From positions 113,621-177,620 of the forward strand of contig NZ_PGSG01000087.1 in NCBI RefSeq assembly GCF_002843305.1: DNA of 64,000 bases, read 5' to 3'. The translations under genes and the position numbers were made by a program. Origin of the DNA: Streptomyces barkulensis. Lineage in GTDB: Bacteria > Actinomycetota > Actinomycetes > Streptomycetales > Streptomycetaceae. How positions within the stretch are numbered: position 1 is the first letter of the stretch; every line of letters starts with the position of its first letter. The notes under the pieces were generated by a model, which saw only the letters and a program-made list of their open reading frames with translations, did not search any database and had not been told where the DNA came from. Shown one piece after another: positions 16,731-25,074 of this stretch.

Positions 16731-17090
16731 ATGGCCACCCGCGAACCGCTTCCAACTGCGCCCGGCGCGCATTTGCGCGCGCCCGACAGCGCGCGTCTGG
16801 CCGAGGCGACCGAGGTGTTCGCCATGCTGGCCGACCCGACACGGCTGCATCTGCTGTGGCTCATCGCTCAGCGGGAGTCCGACGTCGGTTCGCTCACCGA
16901 ACGCTGCGAAGCATCGCGAACGGCGGTGAGCCAGCATCTGGCCAAGCTCCGCCTGGCCGGGCTCGTGGAGGCCCGCCGGGAAGGCCGGCACGTCTTCTAC
17001 AGCCTGCGCGACGGGCATCTGCGGCGTCTCGTCCTGGAGGCGCTCAGCCACGCGGACCACCGCGTCAGCGGCGCAGCGGTACATGACTGA
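16731..17090 (+). CDS. ArsR/SmtB family metal-sensing repressor
   Basis: 119 aa. Winged helix: L-A-D-P-T-R-L-H-L-L-W-L-I near residue 35, recognition helix S-R-T-A-V-S-Q-H-L-A-K-L near residues 62-73, wing G-R-H-V-F-Y-S-L. The last helix contains D94-x-H96-x10-H107-x2-H110, which matches the alpha-5 site of SmtB/CzrA (D-x-H-x10-H-x2-E/H) that binds Zn, Co or Ni. There is no C-x-C in alpha-3, so it is not an arsenic or cadmium sensor of the classical type. It probably represses itself and the divergent efflux transporter until metal binds. Confidence 0.93.
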   Translation: MATREPLPTAPGAHLRAPDSARLAEATEVFAMLADPTRLHLLWLIAQRESDVGSLTERCEASRTAVSQHLAKLRLAGLVEARREGRHVFYSLRDGHLRRLVLEALSHADHRVSGAAVHD

Positions 17091-17512
17091 TCAGGGCCGG
17101 AACACCGCCATCGTCGTCGGCGGGGAACTCGGTGTGCGCCGGATCCGTCGGGCGGGGTGGAGGCCGAGTACGCACCGCCCGCCGCACGCGGCACCGGGGC
17201 CGCCACGTCATGCCGTACGCGGGAGGCGGTTCCCGTCCGGGCCGGACGGGCTGCGCCGGCGAGCGCCACGGCGGGGGCCGGTGCGACGGCGGCGGGCAGC
17301 GCGAGCACGGTGGCCACCGTGGCCAAGATCAGGGCGTGGGCGAAGCCAGGGCGTGGGCGAGCGGGCCGGCCGGCCGGCCGGAACCGGGTGCGCCGCGATC
17401 AGGCGGCGGATTCCTGCCGTCCCCTGCGGGCCGTCATCTCCCTGAGCACCTCATTGCCGTGGACACCGGCGGGCCCGGAGGCGTGCTCCACGGGGTGCGG
17501 TCGCCGGTGAAC
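17091..17512. other. Intergenic region, 422 bp, possible decayed coding remnant
   Basis: No intact gene. On the minus strand around 17230-17330 a short hydrophobic stretch (A-T-V-A-T-V-L-A-L-P-A-A-V-A-P-A-P) lacks a plausible start, ribosome site or conserved continuation and could be a fragment of a lost membrane protein. The region borders the ArsR/efflux pair and may be a scar of a former insertion. Confidence 0.35.
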
Positions 17513-19615
17513 TCAGGGGCCGTCGGTGAGCTGCTCGGTCCAGATGGTCTTGCCACCGGGGGTGTAGCGACTGCCCCAGCGGTGGGCGAGCTGGGAGATG
17601 AGGAACAGACCGCGGCCGCCCTCCTCGGACAGGCGGGCGCGGCGCAGGTAGGGCTGGGACTGGCTGGGGTCGGACACCTCGCAGACGAGCCGGTGGTTCC
17701 TGATCAGCCGCAGGCCGATGGGGCCGCCGGCGTAGCGGACGGCGTTGGTGACCAGCTCACTGACGATCAGCTCGGTGGCGAAGTCCAGCTCGCCCAGGTC
17801 CCACTCCGCCAGCTGGGCGGAGGCCAGGGTCCGGGCGTGCGCGACGAGGCTGGGGTCGGCGGGCAGTCGCCAGAAGGCCGTGTCCTCGGGCGGCACCCGC
17901 TCCACGCGGGCCAGGAGCAGGGCGAGGTCCTCGTCCCGGTTCTGCCCCCGCAGGCGGGCCAGGAGGCGGGGCCCGACCTCGCTCAGCGGCTGCCGGGTGC
18001 CCGCGGCGGTCCGCGCGCCCTCGCACATCCGCTCCAGGTCCCGTTCGGTGTTCCGCACCGTCGCGGTGAGTGGTCCGCTGTGGAAGGCGAGGACATCGCC
18101 CGGCCGCAGGAGCAGTTCCAGCGGTTCGAAGGGCTCGGTCCCGTCTCCCAGCGGCGGCCCGGGACGGAGCGCGACATCACCCGCCGTGCGGTCCTCCCTC
18201 CTGGCCACGACGGGGCCGGGATGGCCGGCGCTGGCGAGGAGACACCGCCCGGTGACCGGATCGTAGGCGGCGTACAGGCAGGTCGCTCCGTGCAGGGAGC
18301 TGACGGCCGGTCCCGCCCGGCGCCCCTCGTCCTCACCGATGCGGGTCACCAGGTCGTCCAGATGGCTCAGCAGCTCGTCGGGCGGCGGGTCCAGGTCGGC
18401 CAGGGTCTGCACCGCCGATCGCAGCCGTCCCATCGCCCCGGCCGCGTTCACCCCGTGTCCGGCGACCTTGCCCACCACGAAGGCCACCCGGACTCCGGAC
18501 AGCCGGATCACGTCGTACCAGCTCCCGCCGGTCCCGGCCGCGGTGCTGGCCGGCGCGTACATCCCCGCGGTCTCCGCCGCGGCCAGGCGCACCTCCGGAG
18601 GAGGCAGCAGACTGCGCTGCAGGGCCTCGGCCGTGCGCCGCTCCCGGGTGTACCGGCGGGCGTTGTCCAGGCCCAGGGCCAGCCGGGAGCCGATCTCCTC
18701 GGCCAGGGTCGCGTCACCCCGGTCGAACGGAGGCCGGTCCCCGGTGCGCCACAGCGGTACGGCCCCCAGTACGGTCCCGCGCGCCCGCAGCGGGAGGACC
18801 AGGAACGAGGTCGCGGCCCCGGGCAGGGTCAGCCGGGACCGCCGCGGATCCCGTGCCGCAGCCCTCCGCAGGCCGCTCAGGTCCGGCATGGTGCCGACCG
18901 ACCCCCGCAGCAGGTGCTCCCGCTCGACATCCCCGATCGAGAACGTGTCCCCGGGGCCGTAGACCTCCTCGGGCCACATTCCCTCCCCGGCGGCCACGGC
19001 GACGCGCCTCATGGGCGCGTCAGCGGCGAACTCCCCGAGTTCCTCCCCGGTCAGCACGTCCTCGGTCAGATCGACCGCGCCCAGATCGGCGAACACCGGC
19101 ACCAGCAGATCGACCAGTTCCTCGGCGTTGCGCGCCACGTCCAGCGAACCGCCGACGCGTACCGCCGCCGCGTGCAGCAGGTCCAGCCGCTGCTGTGCGC
19201 GCGGGCTGGAGGCCAGCACGCCGCCTCCGGCCAGGGCCACCCGCATCCCGAACCGGTCCTCGAGCTCGGCTCCCGCCGCGGGCACCAGCCAGACGAGGAA
19301 ACGCGCCCCGCCTCCCCCGGCCAGCGTGAACACGCTCACGTCCACGTCCAACCGGCCGCCGCCGACGCGCCGCAGCACCGCGCGCCCGCCGCTGCGGCGG
19401 CCGTGCTCAGCCCTCTCGGCCAGCTCCGCCCACTGCGACGGATCCCCGAAGAAGGACTCCAGCTCCCTGCCGCGCAGCTCTCCGGCCGAGCCGCCCAGCA
19501 ACTCCAGCACGGGCCGCGTGCACATCATCACCGCACCGGCGGCGTCCAGCACCAGCTCGGCGGGCTGTCCCCAACCCGCCGCCCCGGTTCCGGGGGAACC
19601 GCCACGGCCGGCCAT
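17513..19615 (-). CDS. PAS-GAF-PP2C(SpoIIE)-HATPase signalling protein
   Basis: 700 aa in four modules: PAS-like (about 15-110), GAF (about 140-320), SpoIIE-type PP2C phosphatase (about 335-545, with G-G-S-W-Y-D-V and G-K-V-A-G-H-G) and an RsbW-like histidine-kinase-type ATPase (about 590-700, with E-L-V-T-N-A-V-R-Y and G-G-R-G-L-F-L-I). In the phosphatase the usual first acid of G-G-D-W-Y-D is replaced by Ser (G-G-S-W-Y-D) and the usual G-D-V-x-G-H-G is G-K-V-A-G-H-G, so two metal-binding Asp residues are missing; catalysis may be lost or altered. Such proteins tune anti-anti-sigma factor switches. Starts ATG 19615 with GGGAGG close upstream. Confidence 0.9.
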   Translation of the reverse strand: MAGRGGSPGTGAAGWGQPAELVLDAAGAVMMCTRPVLELLGGSAGELRGRELESFFGDPSQWAELAERAEHGRRSGGRAVLRRVGGGRLDVDVSVFTLAGGGGARFLVWLVPAAGAELEDRFGMRVALAGGGVLASSPRAQQRLDLLHAAAVRVGGSLDVARNAEELVDLLVPVFADLGAVDLTEDVLTGEELGEFAADAPMRRVAVAAGEGMWPEEVYGPGDTFSIGDVEREHLLRGSVGTMPDLSGLRRAAARDPRRSRLTLPGAATSFLVLPLRARGTVLGAVPLWRTGDRPPFDRGDATLAEEIGSRLALGLDNARRYTRERRTAEALQRSLLPPPEVRLAAAETAGMYAPASTAAGTGGSWYDVIRLSGVRVAFVVGKVAGHGVNAAGAMGRLRSAVQTLADLDPPPDELLSHLDDLVTRIGEDEGRRAGPAVSSLHGATCLYAAYDPVTGRCLLASAGHPGPVVARREDRTAGDVALRPGPPLGDGTEPFEPLELLLRPGDVLAFHSGPLTATVRNTERDLERMCEGARTAAGTRQPLSEVGPRLLARLRGQNRDEDLALLLARVERVPPEDTAFWRLPADPSLVAHARTLASAQLAEWDLGELDFATELIVSELVTNAVRYAGGPIGLRLIRNHRLVCEVSDPSQSQPYLRRARLSEEGGRGLFLISQLAHRWGSRYTPGGKTIWTEQLTDGP

Positions 19616-19929
19616 ACGCCTCCCACCACGACATCGTCACAAGACCCCGTGCTTCCCAGGAGAAGACCTCCTTCCGTCCGCCGCAACCCGGCCGCGTCCC
19701 GCCGCGGTGCCGTCCTCGGCCGCTCGGACGGTGCCCTGCTCTTCGGCGAGGAGGACGGTGGGTTCACCGGCGGGAGGTTTTCCCCACGGCAGGCCCGTGG
19801 AGCCCGGCGACCGGCCCGGCGTGGTGGTCACCGCCGGCATCCTCGGCGAGATCACCCGCAGCGTCGGGGAAGGGCCCGGGGAGGATCGGCTGTGCGACGC
19901 GACAGAGCCCTCAAAGGCGCCGAAAGACG
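19616..19929. other. Intergenic region, 314 bp, nothing recognised
   Basis: Lies between the start of the SpoIIE-type gene and the end of the GntR gene, both on the minus strand. It should hold the promoter of the phosphatase gene; no clear sigma-factor box, hairpin or coding sequence was identified. Confidence 0.5.
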
Positions 19930-20640
19930 TCAGCGGGCTCCCGGTTTCCGTGCCGGGTGCCTGCGCCCTCCATCCTGCTCGCGTGCGGCCCACAGGGAGC
20001 GCACGTGCACCAGGTGGCGGCGCATGTGTTCCTCGGCCGCCGCGGCGTCGCCGGCCAGCATGAGGTCCAGCAGTTCGGTGTGCTCCCGCGCGGAGGCCAC
20101 CAGCGTCCCCGCTTGCGCGAGCCCGGCGAGTGCGTGGAGCCGGGAGCGCTTGCGCAGGTCGCCCACTGTCTCGGCGAGACGTGAGTTGCCGGCCAGGGCG
20201 AGCAGGCCGAGATGGAAGCGGCGGTCCGCCTCCAGATAGCCGGCGAGGTCACCGGCACGCGCGGCCGCCACGGTCTCCTCGGCCGTGGGGCGCAGATCCT
20301 CCAGCTGCTCCCGCGCGGCCGATCCGGTCACACGGCCGACGGTCGGGACCTCGATCAGGACGCGGATCTCGGTGAACTCGTCCAGGTCGCGCTCGGACAG
20401 CTCGGTGACGCGGAATCCCTTGTTGCGCACCGGCTCGACCAGCCCCTCGTGCGCCAGGTCCAGCATGGCCTCACGGACGGGAGTGGCGGAGACGCCGTAC
20501 CCGGCGGCGAGGGTGGGGGCGGAGTAGGTCGCCCCGGGCCGCAGTTCGCCCGCGATCAGCGCGGCCCGGAGGGCCTTGGCCACCTGGTCGCGCAGACGCT
20601 CCTGCACCGAAACGGGTTTCCGGGACTTCAGCCCGCTCAT
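19930..20640 (-). CDS. GntR family regulator, FadR/FCD subfamily
   Basis: 236 aa. N-terminal winged helix (V-A-K-A-L-R-A-A-L-I-A-G-E-L-R-P-G ... S-A-T-P-V-R-E-A-M-L-D-L near residues 20-62) and an all-helical FCD ligand domain with the metal-site type residues in E-A-D-R-R-F-H and E-H-T-E-L-L. ATG at 20640 has GGAGGG 6 nt upstream, which decides against the upstream in-frame start. FCD regulators sense small carboxylates such as sugar acids, lactate or amino acid derivatives. The downstream target is not evident; the gene faces an S9 peptidase divergently across 221 bp. Confidence 0.9.
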   Translation of the reverse strand: MSGLKSRKPVSVQERLRDQVAKALRAALIAGELRPGATYSAPTLAAGYGVSATPVREAMLDLAHEGLVEPVRNKGFRVTELSERDLDEFTEIRVLIEVPTVGRVTGSAAREQLEDLRPTAEETVAAARAGDLAGYLEADRRFHLGLLALAGNSRLAETVGDLRKRSRLHALAGLAQAGTLVASAREHTELLDLMLAGDAAAAEEHMRRHLVHVRSLWAAREQDGGRRHPARKPGAR

Positions 20641-20660
20641 GGATTTCCCTCCGTGGGTTT

Positions 20661-20683
20661 GTGACCTCACCATAAAATGTCAC
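20661..20683. promoter_or_regulatory. Possible GntR operator GTGAC-N13-GTCAC
   Basis: Half-sites at 20661-20665 and 20679-20683 form a dyad that spans the AT-rich CATAAAAT segment, the likely -10 region of the gntR gene on the minus strand (TATGGT). It lies 21 nt upstream of the start codon, suggesting autoregulation. Confidence 0.4.
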
Positions 20684-20861
20684 GTTGTGCGGCACCCGCG
20701 CCGTGCCGGCGGTCCCGCGACGGGCGACGATCGGGCCGGCTACCGGGGCGGGCAGGCCCCGGCCGTTCTGTCAGGGGCCCGGCCGGCCGCGGTCCTGCGC
20801 GGGAGGCCGGGAACCGCACCGGATGCGACGGGTCCGGCGGCCGTCTGCTATGCCTGCTCCC

Positions 20862-23018
20862 ATGCCTTCCAACACCGCGGCCCCCGACGCCGCGCCCCTT
20901 CCCGGACGGGCCCTCTTTCCGGAGCAGTTGGCCCGTACCCGCCGCTTCTCACTCGGTGTTCCCCGGCACCCGTCGGTGTCCCCGGACGGTGCGCGGGTGC
21001 TGTTCGTGCGTACCGGGGGCGGGGACGACCCCGTCGGGCGGCTGTGGTTGTGGGAGGAGGGCGCGGAGCGGCTGCTGGCCGCCCCGCACGGCGCGGACGG
21101 CGGCACGCGCCCGGTCCCGCCCGAGGAGCGGGCGCGACGCGAGCGGGCCCGCGAGCGGTCCACGGGCGTGGTGGCGTACGCGGCCGACCGGGAGCTGCGG
21201 CGTGCGGTGTACGCGCTCGGCGGCGCGCTGTGGGCGGTGGACACCGGCGGCGGCGCGCCGTTCCCGGTGCCGGCGGCCGGTCCCGTGGTGGATCCGCGTC
21301 CCTCCCCGGACGGGGAGCTGGTCGCCTACGTCACCGGCGGCGCGCTGCACGTCACCGGCTTCGGCGGCGGCTTCGGCGGCGACCGGTGCCTGGCAGCCCC
21401 CGAGGGGCCTTCGGTGACGTACGGGCTGACCGACCATGTGTCGGCCGAGTCGACGGGGCGGCTGCGCGGCCACTGGTGGGCGCCCGACGGCCGGGCCCTG
21501 CTGGCGGCCCGGGTGGACACCGCCGCGGTGCGGCGGCGGTGGGTCTGCGATCCGGCGCGTCCCGACCTCCCGCCGCGCCCCATGACCTACCCGGCGGCGG
21601 GTACGCCCAACGCCGAGGTCTCCCTGCATCTGCTCTCCCTCGACGGCGGCCGCACCGAGGTCCTCTGGGACCGCGCGGCCTTCGAGTACGTGGTGGCCGC
21701 CGACTGGGACGCCCACGGTCCGCTGGTCACCGTGCAGAGCCGGGACCAGCGCGTGCTGCGGGTCCTGGCGGTCGATCCCGCCACAGGCGCCACCCGCGTC
21801 CTGCACGAGCAGCGCGACCGGCACTGGGTGGAGCTGGTGCCGGGGGCGCCGTGCCGCACCGCCTCGGGGCTGCTGGTGAGGGCCGAGGAGTCGGCCGGAA
21901 CCCGGCGGCTGCGCGTCGGCGACACCCTCACTCCGGAGGGGCTCCAGGTCACCGGGGTGCTGGGCACGGACGGCGACGAGGTGCTGTTCACCGGGTGCGA
22001 GGACCCGCTCGAGGAGCATGTGTGGGCCATGGGGCCGGGGACGGGCTGCCGCCGTGTCAGCGACGGGCCCGGGGTGCACTCGGCCGCCGCGGCGGGCGGC
22101 ACCGTGGTGCTCGACAGCCTGACACCGGGCGGGCACACGGTCGCCGTCCTGCGCGGCGGGACGGCGGTGGGACGGATCGCCTCCCTGGCCGAGGAGCCCG
22201 TCGTCACCCCCCGCCCCGTCTTCCCCGTGCACGGCGCCCGGCGGCTGCGCAGTGCGCTGTTCCTGCCCTCGGGGTACGACCCGGACGCGCCGGACGCCCG
22301 CTCCCTGCCCGTCCTGCTCAGTCCCTACGCCGGCCCGGGGATGCGGCTGGTGGTGCGGGCCCGGACGTGGTGGGCGTGTGTGGCCCAGTGGTTCGCCGAG
22401 CAGGGTTTCGCCGTGCTGGTCACCGACGGGCGCGGCACCCCGGGGCGGGGGCCGGCGTGGGAGAAGGAGATCCGCGGCGACCAGCTCACCCCCGTGCTGG
22501 AGGACCAGATCGACGCCCTGCGCGCGGCGGTGGCCGAACGTCCGTACCTGGACGCGGGCCGGGTGGCGATCCGCGGCTGGTCCTTCGGGGGCACCCTCGC
22601 CGCCGCGGCCGTGCTGCGCCACCCGGAGGTCTTCCACGCCGCGGTCGCCGGAGCGGCCCCCACCGACCAGCGGATGTACGACACGCACTGGAAGGAGCGC
22701 TATCTGGGCCATCCGGAGCGGGAGCCGGAGAACTACGAGCGCTCCTCGCTGCTGCGCGACGCCCCCCGGCTGCGCCGTCCACTGCTGCTGGTGCACGGCA
22801 CCTCCGACGACAACGTGGCCTTCGCGCACACGTTGCGGCTGTCGGCGGCACTGCTGGCCGCCGGGCGTGAGCACACGGTGCTGCCGCTGTCCGGCGCCGG
22901 GCACACCGGCGGCGACGAAACGGCCGGACGGCTGCTCGGTTTCGAGCTCGGCTTCCTGCGCGACGCGCTCGGGCTCGGAACCGTGAGCGGAACCGGGAGC
23001 GGAGCCGTGTCCGGGTGA
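20862..23018 (+). CDS. S9 family peptidase (prolyl oligopeptidase / dipeptidyl peptidase IV-like)
   Basis: About 718 aa. Residues 30-430 form the beta-propeller (repeated blade-like segments such as S-P-D-G-A-R-V-L-F-V); the C-terminal alpha/beta hydrolase carries the nucleophile in G-W-S-F-G-G (Ser about 574), an Asp in T-S-D-D-N-V (about 650) and the His in G-A-G-H-T (about 681). Cytoplasmic by absence of a signal peptide. It would remove short peptides from proline- or alanine-containing substrates. Start is uncertain: ATG 20862 follows a TATGCC box by 7 nt as in leaderless genes; ATG 20850 is an alternative. Confidence 0.92.
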   Translation: MPSNTAAPDAAPLPGRALFPEQLARTRRFSLGVPRHPSVSPDGARVLFVRTGGGDDPVGRLWLWEEGAERLLAAPHGADGGTRPVPPEERARRERARERSTGVVAYAADRELRRAVYALGGALWAVDTGGGAPFPVPAAGPVVDPRPSPDGELVAYVTGGALHVTGFGGGFGGDRCLAAPEGPSVTYGLTDHVSAESTGRLRGHWWAPDGRALLAARVDTAAVRRRWVCDPARPDLPPRPMTYPAAGTPNAEVSLHLLSLDGGRTEVLWDRAAFEYVVAADWDAHGPLVTVQSRDQRVLRVLAVDPATGATRVLHEQRDRHWVELVPGAPCRTASGLLVRAEESAGTRRLRVGDTLTPEGLQVTGVLGTDGDEVLFTGCEDPLEEHVWAMGPGTGCRRVSDGPGVHSAAAAGGTVVLDSLTPGGHTVAVLRGGTAVGRIASLAEEPVVTPRPVFPVHGARRLRSALFLPSGYDPDAPDARSLPVLLSPYAGPGMRLVVRARTWWACVAQWFAEQGFAVLVTDGRGTPGRGPAWEKEIRGDQLTPVLEDQIDALRAAVAERPYLDAGRVAIRGWSFGGTLAAAAVLRHPEVFHAAVAGAAPTDQRMYDTHWKERYLGHPEREPENYERSSLLRDAPRLRRPLLLVHGTSDDNVAFAHTLRLSAALLAAGREHTVLPLSGAGHTGGDETAGRLLGFELGFLRDALGLGTVSGTGSGAVSG

Positions 23019-23041
23019 CGGCCGGGCGGACGGCCCCCACG

Positions 23042-23947
23042 TCAGCCGCCGACCCCGTCCGCGGCCGTGCGCAGTGCCTCCACCGCCGCCCGGATGGACG
23101 GCCTGCGGTCGGCGTCCTCCCGCCAGACCGCGTAGACGTGCCGCTTCATCGAGTGCCGCACGGGGGCGACGGCCACCCCTTCCGGCAGCGGTCCGCGGCC
23201 GAGGCGGGGCGCGACGGCGACCCCGAGCCCGGCGCCGACCAGGGCGAGTTGGGTGTGGTGCTCCCCCGCCGTGTGGCACAGCCTGGGCTCGATGCCCTGG
23301 CCGCGCAGGGTGAACAGCAGCCAGTCGTGGCAGAACTCGCCCCCGGGCCAGGAGATCCACTCGTCGTCCGCGAAGTCCGCCAGCTCCACCCACCGGGCCC
23401 CGGCGCGGGGATGGCCGGCGGGCATCGCCACATCGGCCGGGTCGTCCAGGAGCGGTTCCTTGGCCAGCCCCCCGGGCAGGGACAGCGGGCGGTTGTACCA
23501 GTCCAGGACGACCGCGAGGTCGATGTCCCCGCGCACCAGTGCCCGCACCGACTCCTCCGGCTCCATCTCCCGCATCCGGGGCCGCAGTTGGGGATGGTCG
23601 GCGCGCAGTGCGGCCAGGGCGGCGGGGAACAGCCCCCGGGCGGCGGTGGGGAAGGCGCCGAGCAGCAGTTCGCCGACGGCCCGGCCGCGGTGCGCCTCCA
23701 GTTCGGCCTCGGCGAGTTCGAGCTGGGACAGCACGCGCCGGGCGTGCTCGGCGAGCAGGCGGCCGGCGTCGGTGAGCCGGACGCCGCGGCCGTTCCTGGC
23801 GAGCAGTTGCTGACCGGTCTCGCGCTCCAGTTTGGCCATCTGCTGGGAGACGGCCGAGGTGGTGACGTGCAGCCCCTCGGCCGCGCCGCTCACCGAGCCG
23901 TGGCGGGCGACGGCGTGGAGGATACGGAGCCGGTCCAGGTTCAACAT
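23042..23947 (-). CDS. LysR family transcriptional regulator
   Basis: 301 aa. The N-terminal winged helix L-D-R-L-R-I-L-H-A-V-A-R-H-G-S-V-S-G-A-A ... S-A-V-S-Q-Q-M-A-K-L-E-R-E (residues 4-45) is typical, followed by a periplasmic-binding-like effector domain (about 90-300). ATG at 23947. It is divergent from an EamA-family exporter with a 73-bp gap, a classic arrangement for a LysR activator of its neighbour. The effector is unknown. Confidence 0.92.
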   Translation of the reverse strand: MLNLDRLRILHAVARHGSVSGAAEGLHVTTSAVSQQMAKLERETGQQLLARNGRGVRLTDAGRLLAEHARRVLSQLELAEAELEAHRGRAVGELLLGAFPTAARGLFPAALAALRADHPQLRPRMREMEPEESVRALVRGDIDLAVVLDWYNRPLSLPGGLAKEPLLDDPADVAMPAGHPRAGARWVELADFADDEWISWPGGEFCHDWLLFTLRGQGIEPRLCHTAGEHHTQLALVGAGLGVAVAPRLGRGPLPEGVAVAPVRHSMKRHVYAVWREDADRRPSIRAAVEALRTAADGVGG

Positions 23948-24020
23948 GTAAGTGATGCTAAGCGGTCCACTCCAGAACTTCTCGCTTGTTCTTAATCTTT
24001 GAAGGCGCGATCGTTGACGC

Positions 24021-25061
24021 ATGTCCGCCTCCGCTCGCGCCGGCACCGTGCCGGTCCCCGGCTCCCCCGGCCCCACCGCTCCGGCCACCGCTCCGGCCAC
24101 CGCTCCGGCTGCCCCGGCTTCCGCGTCCGCCCGCCGCCCGCCCGCGGTCGACTGGCGCGTGCGCTTCGCCGCCCTCAGCCTGATCTGGGGTTTCAGCTTC
24201 CTGCTGATCAAGATCGGCACTCACGGCTTCGCCCCGCTCCAGGTCACCCTGGGGCGCCTGGTGTTCGGCACGGCCGTCCTGGGCGCGGTACTGCTGGTGC
24301 GGCGCGAGCGGCTGCCGCGGGGCCTGCGCACCTGGGGGCATCTGGCGGTCGCGGCGTTCCTGCTGAACGCGCTGCCGTTCACCCTCTTCTCCTACGCCGA
24401 GCTGACCATCTCCTCCACCCTGGCGGGCATCTGCAACGCCACCACCCCGCTGTGGGGCATGCTGCTCTCCCTGGTCGCCCTCTCCGACGACCGGCCCACC
24501 CGGCGCCGGATGGCCGGGCTCGGCATCGGCTTCGCGGGCGTCCTGACCGTGCTCGGCGCATGGCAGGGGTTCGACGGGCAGGATCCCGCCGGCACGGCCA
24601 TGGCGCTGGTCGCCGCGCTCAGCTACGCGGTCGGCTGGGTGTACGTGCGGCGCACGCTGGCGGGCGCGGAGGGTTCCAACGTGGCGATGGCCGGCTCCCA
24701 GCTTCTGCTCGGCACTCTCCAACTGGCCGTGGTCACGCCCCTGTTCACCTCCTTTCCCGCCTCCTTCCCCATCGGGCCGCTGCTGGCGGTCGCGGCGCTG
24801 GGCGCGCTGGGCACCGGGGTCGCCTTCCTGTTGCAGTACGGGCTGGTGGCGGAGGTGGGGCCGACCACGGCCACCCTGGTGACGTACTTCATCCCCGTGA
24901 TCGCCACGGCGGCCGGGGTGGCGCTGCTGGGCGAGCATCTGGCCTGGAGCACGCCCGTCGGCGCGCTGGTCGTGCTCGCCGGCGCGGCCCTCACACAGAG
25001 CCGGGCACAGAGCCGGGCACAGGGTCGGAGGCGGAGCCGGGCAGGGAGCACACGGCGGTGA
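24021..25061 (+). CDS. EamA/DMT superfamily transporter
   Basis: 346 aa, ten hydrophobic segments forming two EamA repeats (about residues 48-180 and 190-325), with the family feature L-I-W-G-F-S-F at the first helix and P-x-x-T-L-F-S-Y-A. The first 45 residues are Ala/Pro-rich with a tandem A-T-A-P repeat and are probably cytoplasmic. EamA proteins export amino acids or other metabolites, or act as nucleotide-sugar or cofactor transporters. Likely controlled by the divergent LysR protein. No clear ribosome site; ATG 24021 is preceded by GGCGCGATCG, so a leaderless or weakly initiated message is possible. Ends 13 bp before the convergent MocR gene. Confidence 0.88.
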   Translation: MSASARAGTVPVPGSPGPTAPATAPATAPAAPASASARRPPAVDWRVRFAALSLIWGFSFLLIKIGTHGFAPLQVTLGRLVFGTAVLGAVLLVRRERLPRGLRTWGHLAVAAFLLNALPFTLFSYAELTISSTLAGICNATTPLWGMLLSLVALSDDRPTRRRMAGLGIGFAGVLTVLGAWQGFDGQDPAGTAMALVAALSYAVGWVYVRRTLAGAEGSNVAMAGSQLLLGTLQLAVVTPLFTSFPASFPIGPLLAVAALGALGTGVAFLLQYGLVAEVGPTTATLVTYFIPVIATAAGVALLGEHLAWSTPVGALVVLAGAALTQSRAQSRAQGRRRSRAGSTRR

Positions 25062-25074
25062 CAGGCGGTACGGT

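Noticed and set aside
17083..17445. A possible 120-codon gene after the ArsR gene
   Set aside because: Starts inside the ArsR stop region, has no conserved block and no ribosome site; more likely non-coding or decayed sequence.
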